Part shown: positions 1-5,612 of the stretch, one piece after another
Numbering within the stretch: the stretch's first letter is position 1
How the letters are laid out: each line of letters opens with the position of its first letter
DNA from: Clostridium sp.
GTDB taxonomy: Bacteria; Bacillota; Clostridia; Clostridiales; Clostridiaceae
NCBI GenBank assembly: GCA_003539755.1
Contig: DPOH01000027.1
Location: 1-7,371, forward strand
Direction of reading: 5' to 3'
Length of the DNA: 7,371 nt
Notes under the pieces: generated by a model
Database searches by the model: none
What the model was told of the DNA's origin: nothing
Seen by the model: only the letters and a program-made list of their open reading frames with translations
Translations under genes and position numbers: made by a program

Positions 1-95
1 CCTCACGATGGACACCCTTGCCCTTGGCTAGTGGTTCCCACTACCAAGCCCACAACGGACTTTCACCGTCAAGTTGTTGCCCATGCTGGGCACAC
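1..95 (-). mobile_element. Group II intron, bacterial class C, 5' end (partial)
   Basis: Read on the minus strand, an intron begins at position 95 with GTGTGCCCAGCATGGG and runs leftward out of the window. Further in are GTGAAAGTCC and GCAAGGGTGTCC. As I recall it, the Oceanobacillus iheyensis class C intron, whose structure is solved, has the same three blocks in the same order in its 5' domain I region. The segment is about 58% GC in an AT-rich window, as expected of a structured ribozyme that moves between hosts. The exon side ends in TTATTTTTA, the U-tract of a terminator hairpin, which is the usual target of class C introns. The reverse transcriptase/maturase gene and the 3' end (domains V and VI) lie outside the window, so I cannot tell whether the element is intact. 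The 5' boundary is clear; the class assignment rests on motif recall plus the insertion context. Confidence 0.88.
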
Positions 96-96
96 T

Positions 97-134
97 AAAA
101 ATAAGACAGGTTATAAACCATATAACCTGTCTTA
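97..134 (-). terminator. Intrinsic terminator of the dehydrogenase-SDR operon; intron insertion site
   Basis: A perfect 14-bp stem (102-115 paired with 121-134) with the 5-nt loop AACCA is followed on the minus strand by a run of five Ts (101-97). It starts about 30 bp after the stop codon of the SDR gene and is the strongest hairpin of the window. The group II intron begins one base past the T-run, so the hairpin serves both as terminator and as the likely recognition structure for intron insertion. Confidence 0.92.
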
Positions 135-164
135 CTCATATATGAAATTAATTTTTAAATGCAC

Positions 165-1187
165 CTAACGTAATTCATTAATTTCCTTTTTTGCTTTTTC
201 TAATACATTAATAACTTTATCACACCAGATATCAAATTCTTCATCTTCTACCTGACACTCTTTATGAGAAAGTATATATTTAACAGTTCTCTTAATTCCC
301 TCTTCAGCACTTACAACAGCCTTAAATCCAGGTACTGCATTCTTTAATTTAGTATTATCAAACACAACTGTATTAGCCTTATCGCCAATTAATCCTCCTG
401 CAAAGTCATAATCACTTACAGAAGCTAGAAAATTTGATGAAACATAGTATGGATTAAGCTTTACACCAAGTGCATCAGCTACAATATTATATATCTGATT
501 CCATGTTAAGGATTCATCATTAGTTATATTAAAAGCTTCACCAATAGCATGAGGATTTCCCATAAGACCTATAAATCCACGAGCAAAATCTGAATTATGC
601 GTAATAGTCCATAATGATGTTCCATCTCCATGAATTATAACAGGCTTTCCATCCATCATTCTCTTCAAAACCTGCCAGCTACCATTATTTCCACGCACTC
701 CTAAAGGTACTGCTTTATCACAATAAGTATGACTTGGACGTACTATTGTAACAGGGAACCCATCTTCACGATACATTTTCATAAGATAATCTTCACATGC
801 TATTTTATTACGTGAATAATCCCAATATGGATTAGCAAGAGATGTTCCTTCTGTTATTCTGTAATCTTTAACTGGCTTATTATATACTGAAGCTGAGCTT
901 ATATAAATAAACTGTTTTGTCTTTCCTTTAAATAAGCGATAGTCCCTTTCTACCTGTGAAGGTTCAAATCCTATAAAGTCACATACAACATCAAAATTCA
1001 TGCCTTTAAGAACATTTTCTGCCTGTTTCTCGTCATTAATATCACAAGTGATAAAGTGTACATTTTCAGGCATATCATCATTTCTATTTCCTCTGTTCAG
1101 AAGCCATACTTCATGATTCTGTAAAGCAAGCTGTTGTGTAATGGCACTACTTATTGTTCCTGTTCCTCCAATTAATAACGCCTTCAT
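165..1187 (-). CDS. NAD(P)-binding SDR / NAD-dependent epimerase-like protein
   Basis: This 340-residue protein belongs to the extended/atypical short-chain dehydrogenase superfamily. Its Rossmann nucleotide-binding loop is GGTGTIS (residues 7-13), where the third glycine of the classic motif is serine. A strand then ends in LLNRGNR (29-35), where basic residues may favour NADP. YISSASVYN (95-103) and the YSRNK motif (124-128) give the Tyr-x3-Lys catalytic pair, and RPSHTY (150-155) follows. The C-terminal third is the variable substrate-binding part. Members act in the cytoplasm on nucleotide sugars or other carbonyl compounds; the substrate cannot be told here. The gene starts 3 nt after the stop of the dehydrogenase gene, and its GAGGTG ribosome site lies in the last codons of that gene, so the two are cotranscribed and probably translationally coupled. 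A strong terminator follows. The family is sure, the reaction is not. Confidence 0.88.
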   Translation of the reverse strand: MKALLIGGTGTISSAITQQLALQNHEVWLLNRGNRNDDMPENVHFITCDINDEKQAENVLKGMNFDVVCDFIGFEPSQVERDYRLFKGKTKQFIYISSASVYNKPVKDYRITEGTSLANPYWDYSRNKIACEDYLMKMYREDGFPVTIVRPSHTYCDKAVPLGVRGNNGSWQVLKRMMDGKPVIIHGDGTSLWTITHNSDFARGFIGLMGNPHAIGEAFNITNDESLTWNQIYNIVADALGVKLNPYYVSSNFLASVSDYDFAGGLIGDKANTVVFDNTKLKNAVPGFKAVVSAEEGIKRTVKYILSHKECQVEDEEFDIWCDKVINVLEKAKKEINELR

Positions 1188-1190
1188 AAC

Positions 1191-2369
1191 TTACACCTCA
1201 GCTCTTACAGCAATCTTAAATATTTCAGCAACATCATCAGAACTTAATGGTAAGAAGCCACCAGTCTTACCCTTAACTCCAAGCTTTTCAACAAGTTTTG
1301 GAATATCTTCTTCTTTTGCACCTAATTCAGCAAAGTTTATTGGCATTCCTATATCATGAAGAAATCTTCTAAATGCTTTAATACCCTTAATTGCTGTATC
1401 TTCAGGATTTTCGAAGTTCATTTCACATCCAAATACTCTTACTGCCATTTGTGCAAATCTCATTACATCATGCTTATACACAAATTCCATCCATGCAGGC
1501 ATAACTACTGCAAGACCTGCACCATGAGCACAGTCATAAAGACCTGATAATTCATGTTCAATTGCATGACTATTCCAGTCCTGACTTCTTCCAACACCAA
1601 CTATATCATTATGAGCAACTGTTCCAGTCCACATAATGTTTGCTCTTGCTTCATAATTATTAGGATCACTTATAACTCTTGGTGTTTCTTTTATCATAGT
1701 TAAAAGAAGTGCTTCACAAAGTCTATCTGTTGTTTCAACTTCTCTTGTATTTGTAAAATATCTTTCAAATATATGCGCCATAATATCAGTTGCACCACAT
1801 GCTGTCTGATATGCTGGTAATGTGCAAGTAAGTTCAGGATTTAAAACTGAGAATCTAGGTCTAAGTAAATCAGAACCTGTATCACGTTTTAACATTCCTT
1901 CTTCTTTAGTTATTACAGATGCACCAGAGCCCTCACTTCCTGCTGCAGCTATTGTAAGAACTGTTCCAATTGGAAGTGCTTTTTCAACTTTCTTTCCTGT
2001 TCCATAAAAGTCCCAGAAATCTCCATCATATAACACTCCAAGTGCAATTGCTTTTGCACTATCTATACATGAACCTCCTCCAACAGAAAGAATAAAATCT
2101 ACATTTTCTTTTCTGCAAAGTTCAATTCCTTCATATACCTTAGTATCTCTTGGATTTGGTTTAACTCCTCCTAATTCTATATATGGTATATTTTCTTTTT
2201 CTAATGATTCTTTTACTCTATCAAGAAGTCCTGATCTTACTACAGAACCTCCACCATAATGAATTAAAACTTTAGTTCCACCATTTTTCTTTACATAACT
2301 TCCACATTGATTTTCTGTATCTCTTCCAAACACAAATTCAGTTGGACTATAAAAAGTAAAATTATCCAT
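1191..2369 (-). CDS. Iron-dependent alcohol dehydrogenase, butanol dehydrogenase/YqhD type
   Basis: This 392-residue cytoplasmic enzyme is a full-length group III (Fe-dependent) alcohol dehydrogenase. Such enzymes reduce aldehydes such as butyraldehyde to alcohols with NAD(P)H. YGGGS (38-42) corresponds to the loop that contacts the NADPH 2'-phosphate in YqhD-like enzymes, so NADPH use is plausible. GGVKPNPR (67-74), GGGSCIDSAKAIA (97-109) and AAGSEGSGASVIT (142-154) are the usual cofactor motifs. The metal ligands fit Asp195 and His199 (DIMAHIFERYF) with His268 and His282 (HAIEHELSGLYDCAHGAGLA). All key residues are present and the length is typical (about 385-395). It is first gene of a two-gene operon with the SDR gene, and an AraC-type regulator is divergent. 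AAGG and GGCGGG upstream of the ATG could both serve as ribosome site. The substrate is inferred from the family only. Confidence 0.95.
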   Translation of the reverse strand: MDNFTFYSPTEFVFGRDTENQCGSYVKKNGGTKVLIHYGGGSVVRSGLLDRVKESLEKENIPYIELGGVKPNPRDTKVYEGIELCRKENVDFILSVGGGSCIDSAKAIALGVLYDGDFWDFYGTGKKVEKALPIGTVLTIAAAGSEGSGASVITKEEGMLKRDTGSDLLRPRFSVLNPELTCTLPAYQTACGATDIMAHIFERYFTNTREVETTDRLCEALLLTMIKETPRVISDPNNYEARANIMWTGTVAHNDIVGVGRSQDWNSHAIEHELSGLYDCAHGAGLAVVMPAWMEFVYKHDVMRFAQMAVRVFGCEMNFENPEDTAIKGIKAFRRFLHDIGMPINFAELGAKEEDIPKLVEKLGVKGKTGGFLPLSSDDVAEIFKIAVRAEV

Positions 2370-2402
2370 ATACCTTATCCCGCCTTTTCATTCTTATATA
2401 AT

Positions 2403-2418
2403 TTGTATAAATATATTT
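2403..2418 (+). repeat. Direct repeat copy 1, possible AraC-type operator half
   Basis: TTGTATAAATATATTT matches the copy at 2490-2505 in 15 of 16 positions and in the same orientation, 87 bp apart start to start. This copy lies 33 bp before the dehydrogenase start codon. AraC-family proteins bind direct repeats near their target promoters, so it is a candidate site. Low sequence complexity makes chance similarity possible. Confidence 0.45.
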
Positions 2419-2489
2419 AGCTTTTGTATTTCCTTAATTTAAGTATAGCCTTTAAGACTAAAATATGGTGTAATAATACTATATAAATA

Positions 2490-2505
2490 TTGTATAAATC
2501 TATTT
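2490..2505 (+). repeat. Direct repeat copy 2, possible AraC-type operator half
   Basis: TTGTATAAATCTATTT differs from copy 1 at a single position. It ends 4 bp before the regulator's ribosome site. A protein bound here would sit in the start region of the regulator's own transcript, so it could serve autoregulation. Whether the regulator binds it is inference. Confidence 0.45.
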
Positions 2506-2521
2506 TTATGAGGTAAATTTT

Positions 2522-3406
2522 ATGGACATTCTTCTTGAAGAAAGTGATTTAATAAAAACACCTATAGAATGTTTTTATTTTGATAGTACAAAAGAATCAT
2601 TTCCAGTAAAACCACACTGGCATTACTACATGGAACTACTTTATATATCAAAAGGTACAGCAAGAATTTTCTCAGGCAACAATGAATACGTTGTTCATAG
2701 TGGCGAAATGATATTATTCCATCCTAAAATAGTTCATTCTATCTTTTCAGATGATGGTAATACATTATGCTTTTTAGGAATTAAACTTGATATAAGCAGA
2801 ATGAATTCAAGCTGCAGTTATGCTCCAAAGCTTAGAAGCATATTCCGTTTTGCCGAAAAAAATTCACTTACTACTGTATTTAGTATGGAACAAACCAAGA
2901 AAATAAATGCACTGGAAATTTTTAATCACTGTATAAATGAATATACTACACAGAAATATTGTTATGAATCTATAATTCATTCTGAAGTAAATAAATTACT
3001 AATTGAAATATTGCGATGTTGGCAGGAAAAAGGTTTTGTAATCGGAAGTGAAATATATGATGAAGATGGAAAATATGATATTTATAACATTACTGAATAT
3101 ATTGATAAAAATATGAATTCAAACTTAAGAGTCGCAGATATTGCTGAAAAGTGTAATATGAGTTATTCATACTTTGCAAAGAAATTCTATCTTGTCTACC
3201 ATATAACCTGTAAATCATATATAGAAGAAATGCGTATTCATAAAGCTAAGGATTTTCTCATGTTTACTAATTTTGATATAACATATATAAGTCAGGAATG
3301 TGGTTTTTCAGATTCTAGCCATATGATTAAAGCATTCAAGAAATCCACTGGGCTTACTCCTGGAGAATATAGAAAAAAGAATCTAATGATAATGAATAGA
3401 GCTTAG
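2522..3406 (+). CDS. AraC-family transcriptional regulator with N-terminal cupin domain
   Basis: This 294-residue DNA-binding protein has a standard AraC layout. The N-terminal cupin-like sensing domain (about 15-90) contains HWHYYMELLYISKG (32-45) and later His67 and His72, as in sugar-sensing members. The linker is helical (about 120-180). Two helix-turn-helix motifs follow: VADIAEKCNMSYSYFAKKFY (203-222) and the second at about 253-275 (ITYISQECGFSDSSHMIKAF), closed by the signature GLTPGEYRK (277-285). The ATG has a GAGGT ribosome site at 7 nt. It is divergent from the alcohol dehydrogenase-SDR operon, and with that layout it usually activates its neighbour in response to a small ligand, often a carbohydrate. 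The ligand is unknown. The gene is intact and of typical length. Confidence 0.93.
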   Translation: MDILLEESDLIKTPIECFYFDSTKESFPVKPHWHYYMELLYISKGTARIFSGNNEYVVHSGEMILFHPKIVHSIFSDDGNTLCFLGIKLDISRMNSSCSYAPKLRSIFRFAEKNSLTTVFSMEQTKKINALEIFNHCINEYTTQKYCYESIIHSEVNKLLIEILRCWQEKGFVIGSEIYDEDGKYDIYNITEYIDKNMNSNLRVADIAEKCNMSYSYFAKKFYLVYHITCKSYIEEMRIHKAKDFLMFTNFDITYISQECGFSDSSHMIKAFKKSTGLTPGEYRKKNLMIMNRA

Positions 3407-3417
3407 TATATAAAAAA

Positions 3418-3451
3418 CCATATATCTAGTTATAAAAAACATGATATATGG
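3418..3451 (-). terminator. Hairpin terminator shared by convergent genes
   Basis: CCATATATC (3418-3426) pairs perfectly with GATATATGG (3443-3451) around a 16-nt loop. On the minus strand it is followed by six Ts (3417-3412), so it should end transcripts of the ferredoxin-nitroreductase gene. On the plus strand it follows the AraC-type stop codon by 11 bp but has only a broken T-run (CTTATCTTAT), so it is weaker there. The stem is AT-rich and the loop long, hence moderate confidence. Confidence 0.6.
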
Positions 3452-3519
3452 CTTATCTTATAGTATATAATTATATAAATTTTAGCTTTTTATTATTAAT
3501 TTTAATTATTGGAAAATAA

Positions 3520-4344
3520 TTACATTCTTACTACGTTTATATCTTTTCTTGGAACAGTTCTCTTATATTTTACTCTTGGATAACCAACAAGCATACAAGC
3601 TACGAATTGTTCTCCTTCTTTTATTTGTAATAATTCACCTATTTTAGGATTAGCTGCTAAAGCTCTTTCTAAGAATCCACTGAAATATGTTCCAAGGCCT
3701 AAAGCATCTATCATTAATTCCATTTTAGATGCTGCTAAAGCTCCATTTATAACTCTGTTTGCCTTTACAATTATCATTAAAGGTGCTTTAAAGAATAATC
3801 TATCTTCACCATTTGGATCTTCTAAAAAGTCTGTATACATCTTCTTCCACATATGTGCATATACAATATATTGTTTTGGGCTAGCTTCGTTGTTTATTAT
3901 TTCATCGGCTATTGAATTTAATGTTTCTAAAACCATTTTTCTAACTTCTTGAATTTTATCTTTTACAACAACGTAAGAAACATCTTGCATATTGCTTCCA
4001 GTTTGAGTAAACTTTCCAGCTTCAAGTATTTTTTGTATCTTTTCTTCTTCTACTTCATCTTTTTTAAATAATCTTACACTTCTTCTAAATTTCATGAAGT
4101 TCATTAATCTTTCAGGAGCTATATCAAAATCTTCTTTATTATATTCAATAACTTCATCCATTGAATATTCTTCTTCATCATCTGAAGATATTGCTTTAAC
4201 TGGACAGATTGCAATACAGTGTCCACACTTTATACATGCTTCATTTTTTATATGAGATTTTCCATCAACCATTTCTATATCACTTACTATACAGTCTTGT
4301 GTACATAAAGTACACCCAATACATTTATCAGTATTTACTATCAT
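3520..4344 (-). CDS. Ferredoxin-nitroreductase fusion (2x[4Fe-4S] plus FMN nitroreductase domain)
   Basis: This 274-residue protein joins two domains. Residues 1-55 are a bacterial ferredoxin module with two complete cluster motifs, Cys8-x2-Cys11-x2-Cys14-x3-Cys18 and Cys37-x2-Cys40-x2-Cys43-x3-Cys47-Pro, so two [4Fe-4S] clusters are expected. An acidic linker (about 55-65) leads to a nitroreductase-fold domain (about 82-270). It starts with FRRSVRLF (86-93), whose arginines contact FMN phosphate, and has GLGTYFSGF (216-224) near the flavin and a VGYPRVKYKR tail (253-262). Such proteins in anaerobes are thought to pass electrons from ferredoxin to FMN; the substrate is unknown. AAAGGAG, 8 nt before the ATG, fixes the start. 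It has its own promoter with a PerR-box-like palindrome over the -10, and its own terminator. The gene appears intact. Confidence 0.93.
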   Translation of the reverse strand: MIVNTDKCIGCTLCTQDCIVSDIEMVDGKSHIKNEACIKCGHCIAICPVKAISSDDEEEYSMDEVIEYNKEDFDIAPERLMNFMKFRRSVRLFKKDEVEEEKIQKILEAGKFTQTGSNMQDVSYVVVKDKIQEVRKMVLETLNSIADEIINNEASPKQYIVYAHMWKKMYTDFLEDPNGEDRLFFKAPLMIIVKANRVINGALAASKMELMIDALGLGTYFSGFLERALAANPKIGELLQIKEGEQFVACMLVGYPRVKYKRTVPRKDINVVRM

Positions 4345-4399
4345 GTTACTTTCTCCTTTGTTTACAGTTATAACTAAATATTATTCCTTCTCAACAACC

Positions 4400-4414
4400 C
4401 TATAATAATTATAG
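4400..4414. promoter_or_regulatory. PerR-box-like palindrome over the -10 of the ferredoxin-nitroreductase gene
   Basis: CTATAATAATTATAG is a perfect 7-1-7 palindrome. It matches the Bacillus PerR consensus TTATAATNATTATAA at all 13 inner positions and differs only at the two outermost bases, symmetrically. It overlaps the predicted -10 hexamer (4408-4413), the right place for repression by a peroxide-sensing Fur-family protein. No perR gene is in the window, and related Fur and Zur boxes share the 7-1-7 form. Confidence 0.6.
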
Positions 4415-4435
4415 TCTCATTCAGAAATATTTCAA
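4408..4435 (-). promoter_or_regulatory. Sigma-A-type promoter of the ferredoxin-nitroreductase gene
   Basis: On the minus strand TTGAAA (4435-4430) and TATAAT (4413-4408) are separated by 16 bp. This is the best promoter match in the region, with the -10 about 65 bp before the start codon. The -35 lies in the palindrome GAAATATTTC (4424-4433), which could be a second protein site or simply AT-rich symmetry. Confidence 0.72.
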
Positions 4436-4533
4436 TGTTATGTCTTAGGAATCCCCCCCTAAATATTACAACTATACTAATGCATATAACAGTTATTTTA
4501 ACCATATAACAAGCTTATTATCCTTGCATGCAC

Positions 4534-4582
4534 AAAAAATATTAATTATAAAACAATATAAGCATTTTTATAATTAATATTT
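4534..4582 (-). terminator. AT-only hairpin terminator after the SagB-type gene
   Basis: A perfect 17-bp stem made only of A and T (4537-4553 with 4566-4582, loop of 12) follows the stop codon of the SagB-type gene by about 22 bp. On the minus strand it runs into a row of Ts (4539-4534). The position and the T-run fit an intrinsic terminator, though a stem without any G-C pair is unusual. The rest of the 260-bp gap (4345-4604) holds the promoter of the next gene and a seven-C run, with no ORF. Confidence 0.6.
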
Positions 4583-4604
4583 ATTACTTTACATATTATT
4601 AAAT

Positions 4605-5372
4605 TTATTCTTTTCTCTTTTTACCTGCAGCTGCAAGATATATCACGAATTCCTCTTCCCCATCTAATTGTAATATTTTATCTATAGGCTTTTGATCATA
4701 TATCCCAATTGCGCATACTCCCATATCTACAGATTCACCTGCAAGATAAAGGTTCTGGCATATATGTCCTACATCTATTAATATTTTCTTATGGGCTGTA
4801 ATATCAAACTTCCATTCAGATCTATATGGTGTTGTACTCCATGCAAAAGTAACTGCTGCTTTTCTAGCAAAGTTAGGTACAAAAGGCTGTTCTAAAGTAA
4901 TTGCATCTAATCTTTCGCTAACATCCTCCATAGCTTCCATAAATAATAATTTATGCTCAATTGGAAGGTATCTATATATTCCTCTGTCTAATCCTTCAAC
5001 ATTGTTTATAAATAAATAAGTTTCAAATGTATGAGTAGCCCCACTACATGGTACAGTTCTATAAGTTAATCCTAAATGATTTGTTCCAGTTATTCCTTGA
5101 GTTGCCCATAAAAGATATGATAATTCTTCTAGCTTCACTGCTTCCTCACTATAAAATCTGGTACTTCTTCTATCCTTTATGCAGTCATAGATATTTTCCT
5201 TCTTCAAAACATCCTTAGTTACAGTTGGAAGATCAATTATTACCGAGCTTGGATCATAAGACTTAACTCGCTCTGGTGCTGGCTTTCCCTTCATTTTATC
5301 AGTCTTAATATTTTTAAATTCACTAAAATTAGATTTCAAAAAATTTCTTTCTTTTTCGTATCTCTTTTTCAT
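4605..5372 (-). CDS. SagB/ThcOx-type nitroreductase-family dehydrogenase (stand-alone)
   Basis: This 255-residue protein is a nitroreductase-fold flavoprotein of the SagB type. A basic N-terminal segment (1-50, with KMKGKPAPERVKSYDP at 26-41) precedes the core, as in other stand-alone members. DRRSTRFY (67-74) is the FMN-phosphate motif. Residues 105-120, beginning RTVPCSGATH, correspond to the P-S-G/A-A-x-H-P-x-E-x-Y block typical of SagB dehydrogenases. GIYRY (131-135), FAWSTTPYRSEWKFD (176-190) and the LIDVGHICQNLYLAGESVDMG region (198-218) also fit. SagB oxidises azolines to azoles in thiazole/oxazole peptide pathways, but no cyclodehydratase or precursor peptide is nearby, so that role is not supported and the substrate is unknown. 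The AAAGGAG ribosome site fixes the start. It lies between two other nitroreductases, each with its own terminator. Confidence 0.88.
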   Translation of the reverse strand: MKKRYEKERNFLKSNFSEFKNIKTDKMKGKPAPERVKSYDPSSVIIDLPTVTKDVLKKENIYDCIKDRRSTRFYSEEAVKLEELSYLLWATQGITGTNHLGLTYRTVPCSGATHTFETYLFINNVEGLDRGIYRYLPIEHKLLFMEAMEDVSERLDAITLEQPFVPNFARKAAVTFAWSTTPYRSEWKFDITAHKKILIDVGHICQNLYLAGESVDMGVCAIGIYDQKPIDKILQLDGEEEFVIYLAAAGKKRKE

Positions 5373-5410
5373 TTTGCTTTCTCCTTTGTTTTATCTAAAT
5401 AAATGTACTA

Positions 5411-5440
5411 TATATACTCTTGCATTATCAATTATCTCAA
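5411..5440 (-). promoter_or_regulatory. Candidate promoter of the SagB-type gene
   Basis: On the minus strand TTGAGA (5440-5435) and TATATA (5416-5411) are 18 bp apart, with the -10 about 40 bp before the start codon. The -10 is weak and TATATA is common in such DNA. The remaining gap (5373-5612) holds a repeat copy and the terminator of the next gene, with no ORF. Confidence 0.4.
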
Positions 5441-5490
5441 AAAAGATATGTAAAATCCATATTATAAAATGAAAGACAATTACTATGCCA

Positions 5491-5525
5491 CAAAGCATTG
5501 ATATAACTTAAGTCTAGCATTTAAA
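5491..5525 (+). repeat. 35-bp direct repeat, left copy
   Basis: This stretch, containing CATTGATAT, ACTTAA and GCATTTAAA in that order, matches 6909-6943 at 28 of 35 positions without gaps and in the same orientation. Similarity drops sharply outside it. The two copies bracket the short nitroreductase and the HxlR-type gene. It may be an element end, a remnant of duplication or a shared regulatory site. Confidence 0.55.
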
Positions 5526-5548
5526 AAATCTATAATTTCCTATTCAAT

Positions 5549-5580
5549 AAAAAATAGACTATCCATTTTAGATAGCCTAT
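5549..5580 (-). terminator. Intrinsic terminator of the short nitroreductase gene
   Basis: On the minus strand ATAGGCTATC (5580-5571) pairs with GATAGTCTAT (5563-5554) through ten positions including one G-U pair, with a 7-nt loop, followed by six Ts (5554-5549). It lies 33 bp after the stop codon. The G-U pair works only on the minus strand, so the direction is clear. Confidence 0.8.
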
Positions 5581-5612
5581 CTTTATTAATCCTTCAACGT
5601 TCTAATATTAAA

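Larger units (their letters stand above)
2370..2521. promoter_or_regulatory. Divergent promoter region between the dehydrogenase operon and the AraC-type gene
   Basis: These 152 bp separate two divergent genes and must carry both promoters. The DNA is very AT-rich. On the plus strand TTAAGA (2452-2457) with TAATAC (2474-2479, 16-bp spacer) is a weak candidate for the regulator gene. On the minus strand TATA-like hexamers exist but none has a good -35 partner, which suits a promoter that needs an activator. GAGGT (2510-2514) is a well placed ribosome site, 7 nt before the regulator's ATG, and supports that start. A 16-bp direct repeat, listed separately, is the most conspicuous element. Confidence 0.6.

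Noticed and set aside
1..95. GC-rich left edge as part of an rRNA or tRNA gene
   Set aside because: The minus strand reads as a group II intron 5' end, GTGTGCCC onward, directly after a terminator. I see no tRNA arms or rRNA blocks.
1141..2007. Open frames on the plus strand at 1141-1359, 1356-1547 and 1822-2007
   Set aside because: They lie opposite the strongly conserved dehydrogenase gene and the SDR start, show no recognisable domain and have no convincing ribosome site. They are antisense shadows.
3503..3522. Perfect 8-bp AT stem TAATTATT/AATAATTA over the stop codon of the ferredoxin-nitroreductase gene
   Set aside because: It has no T-run on the minus strand and consists only of A and T. 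A better hairpin with six Ts lies at 3418-3451.
4605..5372. A thiazole/oxazole-modified peptide (TOMM) biosynthesis cluster around the SagB-type gene
   Set aside because: No cyclodehydratase, YcaO protein, short precursor peptide or transporter is present. The neighbours are other nitroreductases and a redox regulator.
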